Positions 15,337 through 23,816 of a stretch of DNA of 64,000 bases are shown here, piece by piece. Numbering within the stretch: the first letter of the stretch is position 1; every line of letters starts with the position of its first letter. The DNA comes from an uncultured Collinsella sp. Its GTDB lineage: Bacteria > Actinomycetota > Coriobacteriia > Coriobacteriales > Coriobacteriaceae. The DNA is taken from positions 11,340 to 75,339 of the forward strand of contig UQIQ01000001.1 in NCBI GenBank assembly GCA_900541185.1, written 5' to 3'. A model generated the notes under the pieces. The model was not told the origin of the DNA, did not search any database, and worked only from the letters and a program-made list of their open reading frames with translations. Made by a program: the position numbers and the translations under genes.

Positions 15337-18336
15337 ATGAGCGACATCATGAGGCCGATCCCGTTTTCGCAGCTGATGAACTGGATCATCGAGGAGCACA
15401 AGACTCAGGGCGCCGTCTTTGGCGTGCGCAAGATGGTCACGACCAACCAGGAGGGCGCGCTTCCCATTTTTGACGAGCGCATCGAGACTCCGTTTGGCCC
15501 GGCCGCCGGTCCCAATACGCAGTTGGCCCAGAACATCGTGGCATCCTACGTGGCCGGTTCCCGCTTCTTTGAGCTCAAGACCGTTCAGGTTATGGACGGC
15601 GAGGAGCTCTCCAAGTGTGTCAACAAGCCCTGCATTGTGGCGCAGGACGAGTGCTACAACTGCGAGTGGTCGACCGAGCTCGAGGTTCCGCAGGCTTTTG
15701 CCGAGTACGTGAAGGCATGGTTTGCCTGCCACCTGATCGCTCGCGAGTACGGCCTGGGCAGCCCGGACGGCTTTGTCTTCAACATGTCCGTGGGTTATGA
15801 CCTGGAGGGCATCAAGAGCCCCAAGGTCGACGCCTACATCGAGGGCATGAAGGACGCCAGCGGCTCCGACGTCTGGAACGAGTGCCGCGCATGGGCGCTC
15901 GCCAACCTGGACAAGTTTGAGCATGTCGACGCCGCGTTTGTCGAGTCCATCCCGGCACGCGTCTCCAACTCCATCACCGAGTCTACCCTGCACGGCTGCC
16001 CGCCCGCCGAGATCGAGCGCATCGCGACCTACCTCATCACCGAGAAGGGCCTCAACACCTACATCAAGTGCAACCCCACGCTGCTGGGCTATGAGTTTGC
16101 ACGTCAGCGCCTCAACGAGCTGGGCTTTGACTACATCGTCTTCGACGATACGCACTTCCGCGAGGACCTGCAGTGGGCCGACGCCGTGCCCATGTTCGAG
16201 CGCCTGATTGCCCTGTGCGCCGAGCGCGGCCTGGAGTTTGGCGTCAAGCTCACCAACACCTTCCCCGTCGACGTGACGAGGAACGAGCTGCCTTCCACCG
16301 AGATGTACATGTCCGGCCGTTCGCTGTTCTCGCTGACCATCGAGGCTGCCCGTCGCATTACCGAGCAGTTCGATGGCAAGCTGCGCATCAGCTACTCCGG
16401 CGGTGCTACGGTCTACAACATCCGCGCCCTGTACGATGCCGGCATTTGGCCCGTCACCCTGGCGACCGACGTGCTCAAGCCCGGTGGCTACGAGCGCTTT
16501 AGCCAGATGGCCGGCGAGTTTACCGACCTGGATGGCAAGCCGTTCGCGGGTGTCTCTCTCGAGGCTGTGACTGCGATCCAGACCGACTCACTCACCAACC
16601 CGCTCTACAAGAAGCCGCTGCGTCCGCTGCCCGACCGCAAGGTCGCCGGCAAGAGCCCTCTTTCCGATTGCTTTACCACGCCGTGCCGCACGAGCTGCCC
16701 CATCCAGCAGGATATTCCCGCCTACCTGGCGGCCGTTGACGAGGGCCGCTACGAGGACGCACTCAACATCATCATCGAGCGCAACGCCCTGCCGTTCATT
16801 ACCGGCACCATCTGCCCGCATCCCTGCGGCCGTGCCTGTGAGCGTGCGTTCTACGAGCCCGAGGGCGCCCAGATTCGCGCCAGCAAGCTCAAGGCCGCCC
16901 GCGAGGCCATGACCGCCGTGCTGCCCAAGCTGCGCGCCCAGGCCATCGCCAACGACGGCGAGCGCAACGTTGCCGTTATCGGCGGCGGCCCGGCCGGCCT
17001 GGCGACGGCGTTCTTCCTGACGCGTGCCGGCGTGCCCGTCACCATCTTTGAGGCCCGCGATTCGCTCGGCGGCGTGGTCCGTCACGTGATTCCCGAGTTC
17101 CGTATCGCGAGCGACGATATCTCCCACGATGCCGAGCTCTGCCTAGCCTTTGGCGCCAAGGTGCAGCTCAACGCTCGCGTTGATTCCATTGACGAGCTCA
17201 AGGACCAGGGCTTTACCGACGTGGTCGTGGCCACCGGTGCCTGGATGCCCGGCTCTGCGGGCCTGGGCGAGGGCGCCGAGCTCGACGTGCTGGAGTTCCT
17301 CGAGGCCGCCAAGAAGGGCGAGAAGCTCGAGCTGGGCGAGGACGTCGTGGTCATTGGCGCCGGCAACACCGCCATGGACGCGGCCCGCGTGGCCAAGCGC
17401 CTGGCCGGCGTGAAGAACGTGCGCCTGGTCTACCGCCGCACCAAGAAGCAGATGCCCGCCGATGAGGAAGAGCTCGATCTTGCTCTTGCCGACGGCGTTG
17501 AGTTCTGCGAGCTGCTGGCACCTAAGGCGCTTAACGGCGCCGTGCTGACCTGCGACGTTATGGAGCTTGGCGAGCCGGATGCAAGCGGCCGCCGCAGCCC
17601 CGTCGCCACGGGCGAGACTGTTGAGCTTCCCGCCACCACGGTGATCTGCGCCGTGGGCGAGGGCATCGACGCCAGCCTGTACGATGCCGCGGGCGTCGAG
17701 CACGACCGTCGCGGCCGCCTTGCCGCTACCTCCACCGGCGTCGAGGGCGTCTGGGCTGCGGGCGACTGCCGCCGCGGTCCTGCCACCGTGGTCGAGGCTA
17801 TCGCCGATGCCGCCGAGGTCGCCCGTGCCATCGCCGACGTGGACTTTAACAAGTACGCCGACTGCAACGAGCAGGCCGGCCGCGAGGACACTTGCTACGA
17901 GCGCAAGGGGTCGCTGTGCCGCGACAAGCGCAACTGCACCAAGACCCGCTGCCTGGGCTGCGGCTCGGTGTGCGAGGTCTGCTGCGACGTGTGCCCCAAC
18001 CGCGCCAACGTGGCAATTAAGGTGCCGGGCCTGGCCAAGCATCAGGTCGTCCATGTCGACGGCATGTGCAATGAGTGCGGCAACTGCGCCGTGTTCTGCC
18101 CTTACCAGGAGGGTCGTCCCTACAAGGACAAGCTCACCCTGTTCTGGAGCGAGGAGGACATGGAGAACTCCGAGAACGAGGGCTTCCTGGCCGTGGACGA
18201 GGACCACTTTAAGGTTCGCGTCGCCGGCACGGTCCGCACCGTCTCGGTCGATGCCGTCAACACCGGTCTTCCCGAGGCCGTCCGCCTGACCATCAGGGCT
18301 GTGCGCGACAACTATTCGTACCTTCTTAAGAAATAG
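15337..18336 (+). CDS. ygfK: YgfK-type iron-sulphur flavoprotein (annotated putative selenate reductase subunit)
   Basis: 999 residues from the ATG at 15337 (site GAGAGGAA). Domains: N-terminal dihydroorotate dehydrogenase-like barrel (about 1-420), a GltD-like region with CPIQQDIPAYL and CPHPCGRACERAF (about 450-500), FAD-binding VIGGGPAGLATAFFL (about 547), NAD(P)-binding VIGAGNTAMDAARVA (about 673), and C-terminal cysteine clusters CLGCGSVCEVCCDVCP and CNECGNCAVFCP (about 870-925). It resembles dihydropyrimidine dehydrogenase/glutamate synthase small subunit architecture. In this operon it likely exchanges electrons with XdhD through the ferredoxin between them. It belongs to the conserved anaerobic purine degradation set. 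Confidence 0.93.
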   Translation: MSDIMRPIPFSQLMNWIIEEHKTQGAVFGVRKMVTTNQEGALPIFDERIETPFGPAAGPNTQLAQNIVASYVAGSRFFELKTVQVMDGEELSKCVNKPCIVAQDECYNCEWSTELEVPQAFAEYVKAWFACHLIAREYGLGSPDGFVFNMSVGYDLEGIKSPKVDAYIEGMKDASGSDVWNECRAWALANLDKFEHVDAAFVESIPARVSNSITESTLHGCPPAEIERIATYLITEKGLNTYIKCNPTLLGYEFARQRLNELGFDYIVFDDTHFREDLQWADAVPMFERLIALCAERGLEFGVKLTNTFPVDVTRNELPSTEMYMSGRSLFSLTIEAARRITEQFDGKLRISYSGGATVYNIRALYDAGIWPVTLATDVLKPGGYERFSQMAGEFTDLDGKPFAGVSLEAVTAIQTDSLTNPLYKKPLRPLPDRKVAGKSPLSDCFTTPCRTSCPIQQDIPAYLAAVDEGRYEDALNIIIERNALPFITGTICPHPCGRACERAFYEPEGAQIRASKLKAAREAMTAVLPKLRAQAIANDGERNVAVIGGGPAGLATAFFLTRAGVPVTIFEARDSLGGVVRHVIPEFRIASDDISHDAELCLAFGAKVQLNARVDSIDELKDQGFTDVVVATGAWMPGSAGLGEGAELDVLEFLEAAKKGEKLELGEDVVVIGAGNTAMDAARVAKRLAGVKNVRLVYRRTKKQMPADEEELDLALADGVEFCELLAPKALNGAVLTCDVMELGEPDASGRRSPVATGETVELPATTVICAVGEGIDASLYDAAGVEHDRRGRLAATSTGVEGVWAAGDCRRGPATVVEAIADAAEVARAIADVDFNKYADCNEQAGREDTCYERKGSLCRDKRNCTKTRCLGCGSVCEVCCDVCPNRANVAIKVPGLAKHQVVHVDGMCNECGNCAVFCPYQEGRPYKDKLTLFWSEEDMENSENEGFLAVDEDHFKVRVAGTVRTVSVDAVNTGLPEAVRLTIRAVRDNYSYLLKK

Positions 18337-18347
18337 GCGAGTCTCTT

Positions 18348-18827
18348 ATGGCCAAATCCATTCAACATAACGTGGCCTACGTTGCCTGCGGAAGCGGTTG
18401 CGCCTCCGCAGGCGGCGACGCCCACTGCAGCGAAGGCTGCATTGGCTGTGGCGCCTGCGTCACGGCCTGCCCCCACGGCGCCATTGCGCTGGTCGATGGC
18501 ATCGCCCGCGTGGACCGCTCCAAGTGCACGGGCTGTGGCCTGTGCGGCATGGCGTGCCCGCAGCGCGTGATTGCCTTCGTCCCCGGCTACCAGAACATTC
18601 TGGTGCGCTGCAACAACACCGATAAGGGCGCCATTGCGCGCAAGGTCTGCGACACGAGCTGCATCGGTTGCGGTATGTGCGCCAAAAAGTGCCCTGTCGG
18701 CGCTATCCGCATCGAGGACAACTGCGCCCATATCGACGGCGTGGACTGCCTGTCGTGCGGCATGTGCGCCGTCGTCTGCCCGCATGGCGCCATCCACGAC
18801 CGCACCGGCATCGCCGCCGGCGTGTAG
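18348..18827 (+). CDS. Polyferredoxin with four cysteine clusters
   Basis: 159 residues with four C-x2-C-x2-C-x3-C motifs: CIGCGACVTACP, CTGCGLCGMACP, CIGCGMCAKKCP and CLSCGMCAVVCP, so up to four [4Fe-4S] clusters. The second half resembles the ferredoxin part of RnfB. It lies 11 bases after ygfK and 12 before xdhD, suggesting that it carries electrons between these two proteins. No membrane segment is seen, so it is cytoplasmic. Confidence 0.9.
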   Translation: MAKSIQHNVAYVACGSGCASAGGDAHCSEGCIGCGACVTACPHGAIALVDGIARVDRSKCTGCGLCGMACPQRVIAFVPGYQNILVRCNNTDKGAIARKVCDTSCIGCGMCAKKCPVGAIRIEDNCAHIDGVDCLSCGMCAVVCPHGAIHDRTGIAAGV

Positions 18828-18839
18828 AAGGGAATCACC

Positions 18840-21617
18840 ATGGCACAGGAATTCACTTTTACCGTTAACGGCGTCGAGTGCACGACGACTCAGAACAAGC
18901 CACTGCTGCGCTATCTGCGCGACGACCTGCACATTCACTCCGCCAAGGACGGCTGCTCCGAGGGCGCCTGCGGCACCTGCACCATTCATGTGGACGGTGC
19001 GGCCGTCAAGGCGTGCGTGCTGACCACCGCTCTTGCCGCCGGCCGCAACATCGTGACCGTTGAGGGCCTGCCCGAGGACGTGCGCGAGGCCTTTGTGTAC
19101 GCCTTTGGCGCCGTGGGCGCCGTGCAGTGCGGTTTTTGCATTCCCGGCATGGTCATGGCGGGTGCGGCGCTCATCGCCGAGGACCCCGAGCCCACCGAGG
19201 AGCAGATCAAGTACGCCATTCGCGGTAACGTCTGTCGCTGCACCGGCTACAAAAAGATTATCGAGGGCATCTCGCTGGCCGCTGCGGTGCTCCGCGGCGA
19301 AAAGCAGATCGACGAGGACCTGGAGCGTGGCGACGACTACGGCGTGGGCAAGCGCGCCTTCCGTATCGACGTGCGCAAGAAGGTGCTCGGCGAGGGCAAG
19401 TATCCCGACGACATCGACGAGCTCGATCAGCCGGGCCTGACCTATGCCAGCGCCGTGCGCTCCAAGTATCCGCGCGCCCGCGTGCTCTCCATCGACACCT
19501 CCAAGGCCGAGGCCCTGCCCGGTGTGGTGGGCATCCTGCGCGCCGAGGACGTGCCGGTCAACCAGGTCGGCCACCTTATCCAGGACTGGGACGTCATGAT
19601 CGCCCAGGGCGATATCACCCGCTGCGTGGGTGACGCCATCGTGCTGGTGGTTGCCGAGGACGAGGCGACGCTCGAGAAGGCCAAGAAGCTCGTAAAGATC
19701 GATTACGAGCCGCTGGAGCCCGTGCGCAACATTGTCGAGGCCAGGGCCGCCGACGCCCCGCGCCTGCACGACAGCTTCTTTGCCTTTGGCAACACGGTGG
19801 AGCTCAAGGACAACGTGTGCCAGAGCCGTCATGTGACGCGCGGTGACGCCGCCAAGGCGCTGGCCGAGAGTGCGTTTACCGTGACGCAGCGCTTTACTAC
19901 GCCCTTTACCGAGCATGCCTTCTTGGAGCCCGAGTGCGCCGTGGCCTTCCCGTACAAGAACGGCGTCAAGGTGCAGTCGACCGACCAGGGTGCTTACGAC
20001 ACGCGCAAAGAGTGCGCCCACATGTTTGGCTGGGACAACGAGCCCGAGCGCGTGGTCGTCGAGACCATGCTCGTGGGCGGCGGCTTTGGCGGTAAGGAGG
20101 ACGTTTCGATCCAGCACCTGGCCGCGCTTGCTGCCTATAAGCTCCAGCGTCCTGTGAAGTGCAAGCTCACGCGTGCCGAGTCGCTTGCTTTTCATCCCAA
20201 GCGTCATGCCATGGACGGCACCTTTACACTGGGCTGCGACGCCGAAGGCAACTTTACCGGCCTGGATTGCGAGATCAACTTTGATACCGGCGCCTACGCG
20301 TCGCTGTGTGGCCCGGTGCTCGAGCGCGCCTGCACGCATGCCGTCGGCCCCTACAAGTACCAGAACACCGACATTCGCGGCTTTGGCTACTACACCAACA
20401 ACCCGCCCGCCGGCGCGTACCGCGGCTTTGGCGTTTGCCAGTCCGAGTTTGCGCTCGAGAGCCTGATCGACTTGCTGGCAGAGAAGGTCGGCCTGGATCC
20501 GTGGGAGATTCGTTACAGAAACGCCATCGAGCCGGGCGAGGTTTTGCCCAACGGCCAGATTGCCGACTGCTCCACGGCGCTTAAGGAGACACTGCTCGAG
20601 GTCAAGGATGTCTACTATGCGCATCCCGGACACGCCGGCATCGCCTGCGCCATGAAGAATGCCGGCGTGGGCGTGGGTCTGCCCGATGCTGGCCGCTGCA
20701 AGATTCGCATCGAGAACGGCGTGGCTACGGTCTATGCCGCCACGTCCGACATCGGCCAGGGCTGCAACACCGTCTTTTTGCAGGACGTTGCCGAGGCCTG
20801 CGGTCTGCCGCTTCGTTGCATCGCCAACGGCGAGTGCTCCACCGAGAACGCTCCCGACTCCGGCACCACGTCTGGCTCGCGTCAGACGGTCGTGACCGGC
20901 GAGGCCGTGCGCGGTGCCGCCTTCCTGCTGCGCGATGCCATGCTTGACATCGAGGCCGGCAAGTCTGCGCCCGCCGCTCCCGTGAATGCGCATGGCGACG
21001 GCGTCAAGATCGAGTACGACGACGGTCGCGCCTATCAGCTGCACACGCAGGAGCTCGTCGCCGGCCAGGGTATGCATCCTCAGGATCCTGCGGCCGCCAT
21101 CAAGGCGCTCGAGGGATGCGAGTTTGGCTACGTGTACCTGGAGCCGACCGACAAACTGGGCGCCGACGTTCCCAACCCCAAGAGCCACATCTGCTACGGT
21201 TTTGCCACGCATGTGGTCATTCTGGATGATGACGGTCGCGTGAGCGAGATCTATGCTGCGCACGATTCCGGCAAGGTGGTCAACCCCATCTCCATCCAGG
21301 GTCAGATCGAAGGCGGCGTGCTCATGGGTATGGGCTATGCGCTTACCGAGGACTGGCCGCTCAAGGACTGCGTGCCCCAGGCAAGGTACGGCACGCTCGG
21401 GCTGTTCCGTGCGCCCGAGATTCCGGATATCCACGCCATCTACGTGGAGAAGGACGAGCTGCTGCCTGTGGCATATGGCGGCAAGGGCATCGGCGAGATC
21501 GCAACGATCCCCACGGCGCCCGCCGTACAGAACGCCTATCGCGCATTTGACGGCAAACTGCGTCCAGATCTGCCCATGGTGGATACCCCGTACAGCCGCG
21601 CCCGTCACCGCGGGTAG
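18840..21617 (+). CDS. xdhD: Molybdenum hydroxylase XdhD (2Fe-2S and molybdopterin domains fused)
   Basis: 925 residues, close to E. coli XdhD (956). Residues 1-160 form the two [2Fe-2S] domains: GCSEGACGTC (Cys39, 44, 47, with Cys59) and CGFCIPG / VCRCTGY (Cys97, 100, 132, 134). The rest is the molybdopterin subunit of the xanthine dehydrogenase family: GGGFGGKED (about 414), AYRGFGVCQSEFALES, and GKGIGE, whose Glu886 matches the catalytic glutamate. There is no FAD subunit gene (ygfM) nearby, so YgfK plus ferredoxin probably serve as electron partners. The yqeB/yqeC genes suggest a selenium-dependent form. Substrate inferred to be a purine. Confidence 0.93.
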   Translation: MAQEFTFTVNGVECTTTQNKPLLRYLRDDLHIHSAKDGCSEGACGTCTIHVDGAAVKACVLTTALAAGRNIVTVEGLPEDVREAFVYAFGAVGAVQCGFCIPGMVMAGAALIAEDPEPTEEQIKYAIRGNVCRCTGYKKIIEGISLAAAVLRGEKQIDEDLERGDDYGVGKRAFRIDVRKKVLGEGKYPDDIDELDQPGLTYASAVRSKYPRARVLSIDTSKAEALPGVVGILRAEDVPVNQVGHLIQDWDVMIAQGDITRCVGDAIVLVVAEDEATLEKAKKLVKIDYEPLEPVRNIVEARAADAPRLHDSFFAFGNTVELKDNVCQSRHVTRGDAAKALAESAFTVTQRFTTPFTEHAFLEPECAVAFPYKNGVKVQSTDQGAYDTRKECAHMFGWDNEPERVVVETMLVGGGFGGKEDVSIQHLAALAAYKLQRPVKCKLTRAESLAFHPKRHAMDGTFTLGCDAEGNFTGLDCEINFDTGAYASLCGPVLERACTHAVGPYKYQNTDIRGFGYYTNNPPAGAYRGFGVCQSEFALESLIDLLAEKVGLDPWEIRYRNAIEPGEVLPNGQIADCSTALKETLLEVKDVYYAHPGHAGIACAMKNAGVGVGLPDAGRCKIRIENGVATVYAATSDIGQGCNTVFLQDVAEACGLPLRCIANGECSTENAPDSGTTSGSRQTVVTGEAVRGAAFLLRDAMLDIEAGKSAPAAPVNAHGDGVKIEYDDGRAYQLHTQELVAGQGMHPQDPAAAIKALEGCEFGYVYLEPTDKLGADVPNPKSHICYGFATHVVILDDDGRVSEIYAAHDSGKVVNPISIQGQIEGGVLMGMGYALTEDWPLKDCVPQARYGTLGLFRAPEIPDIHAIYVEKDELLPVAYGGKGIGEIATIPTAPAVQNAYRAFDGKLRPDLPMVDTPYSRARHRG

Positions 21618-21687
21618 GGTAGAGCGCGGACGGTCATTGCTTACGGGCTGTTCGCGCTCAGCATCAACTGCATATGCTGCACCTTTG

Positions 21688-21719
21688 GCCCCAGCTCCAT
21701 CGCGAGCCGGGGCCTTTTG
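21688..21719 (+). terminator. Intrinsic terminator of the first purine operon
   Basis: GGCCCC-A-GCTC (21688-21698) pairs with GAGC-C-GGGGCC (21705-21715), one mismatch, followed by TTTT. It lies 70 bases after the xdhD stop. Confidence 0.85.
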
Positions 21720-21738
21720 TTTGGAGCGCCTCCGCATG

Positions 21739-22034
21739 CGGAAGCTGCGTCCCAGATTTCGGCTCCAGAATGGGACGTACTTTCCGGACGGGGCTTCAAA
21801 CGGAAACTGTATCCCGGATTCGACGCTCAGAATGGGATGCGTTTTCCGGTAGAGGCCTCAAATGGAAAGTGTGTCCCGGAATATGGCTCCAGCCTGGGAT
21901 GCATTTTCCGGTTGAAGCCTCAAGCGGAAACTGCGTCCCGGAATTCGGTCTCGGAACGGGTCGTGCTTTCCGGATCGCCCCTCAACCGGAAGCTGTGTCC
22001 CGGAATCATGCCTCAGAATGGAACGCGCTTTCCG
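21739..22034. repeat. Array 1 of a 62-bp palindromic repeat, five units
   Basis: Units begin at 21739, 21801, 21863, 21925 and 21987, exactly 62 bases apart, diverged but clearly homologous. Each unit starts CGGAAACTGYGTCCC and has its inverted partner GGGACGYGCTTTCCG about 18 bases later, so each can fold as a hairpin; units are joined by linkers ending CCTCAAG. The loop and the linker resemble each other (GGnnnnGGCCTCA), so the unit may be an older 31-base doublet. The array fills the gap between the xdhD terminator and the minus-strand gene at 22105. Confidence 0.9.
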
Positions 22035-22104
22035 TTGGCGTGGCCGTTGGGAAAACACGGCCCAGATAGGGGATGCGATCCGGCGATGCGCGGCCTAGCA
22101 GCTC

Positions 22105-23103
22105 CTACAGGTCCACCTCGTTGAGCCATGTCGGTAGAGCGGTCTGCCGGATGCCTGCCGTCTGTAGCTTTTTGGCGAGCACTCCTGCCGAGCGGACCTC
22201 GCTGATGGTAAAGCGCAGCAGAGGGTGACCGTAGAGCGATAGGTGCGCCTCGCGCTGTCGTTCGGCAACGAGCGCCTCGGCGGTGGTGCGTCCGGCCAGC
22301 ATGGTCTGGTCGGTATATTTGATGAGCCCGTCGAGCTCGCCCAGCGTGAGTTCCCGCGCCTGGCGCTCCCAGGCAAAGTCCGTTCGTATGGGCTTGGCCG
22401 AATTGAAGGGGTCCGTCAGCTCGTATTGAAGCCAATCGGGCGCAAAGCCCGTCTCGATCATGACGGCTCGGGCGACCGATTCCCCGCCGCTCTCGGCGCG
22501 GGCGTCGGCATATCGAAGCGTTGTGAGAGCCGTACGAATCGCGCGACCATTGCGGGCAGTTGCTCGTTGCTCGACGGCCTCCATCAGCTGTTCCCGCACA
22601 AGGACGAGCTTTGAGATCGCCGAATCGGCAATGGGCATACCGTCGGCAAAACCGGTCTGCAACAGGCAATCTGTAACCGTTTGGATGGGCGGCGTTACCG
22701 ATATGCTGGCTCTGCGTTTTGCTCCGGCCGGCTCAATCTGGTGCCGCTGAATATGTGCGCCCGGACGAGCCGACGGCTTGGTGGTACTGCAGACATGCAC
22801 GACATTCAGGTGTCGCCACGAGACCTCGAGCCCCAGCAGACAGGCGGCCGAAAACGAGCAGAACGTCCAATCGGGGTGGATGATCGCAAGGGCGCGGAGG
22901 ATTTCGCAATGGCGTTGCGCTCGGTTGAGTTCATCCCAGCGCGTTTTTCGCGCAAACAACCCCGGCATGGGCGAGACAACCGTGCCGCCGGTGCGCCGAA
23001 GGAGCGCTTTTCGGATCGCCGTGCTCGGGGGAATCAGGCAGCGCCCCTCTTGTTCGGCTTGAGTGAGCAGTTGGTCGATGAGCTGGTCATTGCAATGGGT
23101 CAT
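22105..23103 (-). CDS. Unknown protein, AbiEi-like / DUF559-like C-terminal region
   Basis: 332 residues, ATG at 23103 with AAAAGGAGG upstream. The N-terminal 100 residues (TGGTVVSPMPGLFARKTRWDELNRAQRHCEILRAL, FCSFSAACLLGLE) resemble the DNA-binding region of AbiEi-type antitoxin/regulators of Actinobacteria. The C-terminus (RTDFAWERQARELTLGELDGLIKYTD, then ERQREAHLSLYGHPLLRFT) follows the pattern of the Vsr/DUF559 endonuclease-like fold, though the central Glu-Asp pair is altered. It lies between repeat arrays 1 and 2. Family assignment is by eye and tentative; no function is claimed. Confidence 0.6.
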   Translation of the reverse strand: MTHCNDQLIDQLLTQAEQEGRCLIPPSTAIRKALLRRTGGTVVSPMPGLFARKTRWDELNRAQRHCEILRALAIIHPDWTFCSFSAACLLGLEVSWRHLNVVHVCSTTKPSARPGAHIQRHQIEPAGAKRRASISVTPPIQTVTDCLLQTGFADGMPIADSAISKLVLVREQLMEAVEQRATARNGRAIRTALTTLRYADARAESGGESVARAVMIETGFAPDWLQYELTDPFNSAKPIRTDFAWERQARELTLGELDGLIKYTDQTMLAGRTTAEALVAERQREAHLSLYGHPLLRFTISEVRSAGVLAKKLQTAGIRQTALPTWLNEVDL

Positions 23104-23398
23104 GAGCTACCGCCTCCTTTTGGGTAGCAAAAACGTATCAGCTGGAACTTGCCGCTCAGCTGACCAAAAGCTGACCAAAATCTAACCATGCAGGTAGATG
23201 ACCTGCTTTTGGCGACATATTTCTTGTTTGAATCGGTGGGCGGTAATCGGCGACCGTGAACGGTAACTGGATATGAAGTCTTGGTAAGTTTCGGGACGTG
23301 TACTTTTTGAAAAAGAGCATTCTATCTGCTGTTTTGTGTTTCTGGATCGCATATTTGAAGGCATGTGATAAGGGCGGCGGACTGTCGCCTTGTATCTG
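23104..23398. other. Non-coding stretch between the AbiEi-like gene and array 2
   Basis: This holds the upstream region of the minus-strand gene. Base composition is lower in GC than the surroundings. No clear promoter pair, RNA gene or supported open frame was seen. Confidence 0.4.
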
Positions 23399-23693
23399 CG
23401 GAAACTGTGACCCGGAATTGCCACTCGGAATGGGACGCGCTTTCCGGACAGCCCTTCAAGCGGAAACTACACCCCAGATTTCGGCCTCAGAGTGGGATGC
23501 CGTTTCCAGATCGGGCCTCAAACGGAAATTGCATCCCGGAACGAGCCTTCAGAGCGGGATGAACTTTCCCAACGGGCCGCATGCGGAAACTGTGTCCCGG
23601 AATTGCCACTCAGAACGGGACACGCTTTCCGGATGGGATGCTTGGCGGAAACTACGGCCCAGTTTTGGCTCCAGAACGGGATGCATTTTCCGG
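23399..23693. repeat. Array 2 of the 62-bp palindromic repeat, five units
   Basis: Unit starts at 23399, 23461, 23523, 23584 and 23646 (spacing 62, 62, 61, 62). Same CGGAAACTG...CCC / GGGA...TTTCCG inverted arms as array 1, same orientation. It separates the AbiEi-like gene from the ATPase gene. Confidence 0.9.
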
Positions 23694-23746
23694 AACGGTC
23701 CACGTGCGGTGGTGTACCGCCCCTTTCGTGTGCGCCGCTTGTCGAA

Positions 23747-23802
23747 TTACGTTATAGCTAGCTATATTATAGGAAGGTATAATATAGCTAGCTATAACGT
23801 AA
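23747..23802. promoter_or_regulatory. Perfect 25-bp inverted repeat with TATAAT in each arm, upstream of the ATPase gene
   Basis: Arms 23747-23771 and 23778-23802 are exact reverse complements around GGAAGG. Each arm contains the self-complementary TATAGCTAGCTATA, and each carries a consensus TATAAT -10 pointing outward (23778-23783 on the plus strand). The plus-strand copy lies 35 bases before the ATPase start. No consensus -35 is present. Likely an operator/promoter for the ATPase gene or a small palindromic insertion. Confidence 0.6.
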
Positions 23803-23816
23803 AGGAAGGATGGTCT

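Noticed and set aside
21253..22124. Open frames reading through repeat arrays 1-3 (in several frames at once)
   Set aside because: The 62-base unit is not a multiple of three, the frames have no ribosome sites, and openness follows from base composition. Treated as non-coding.
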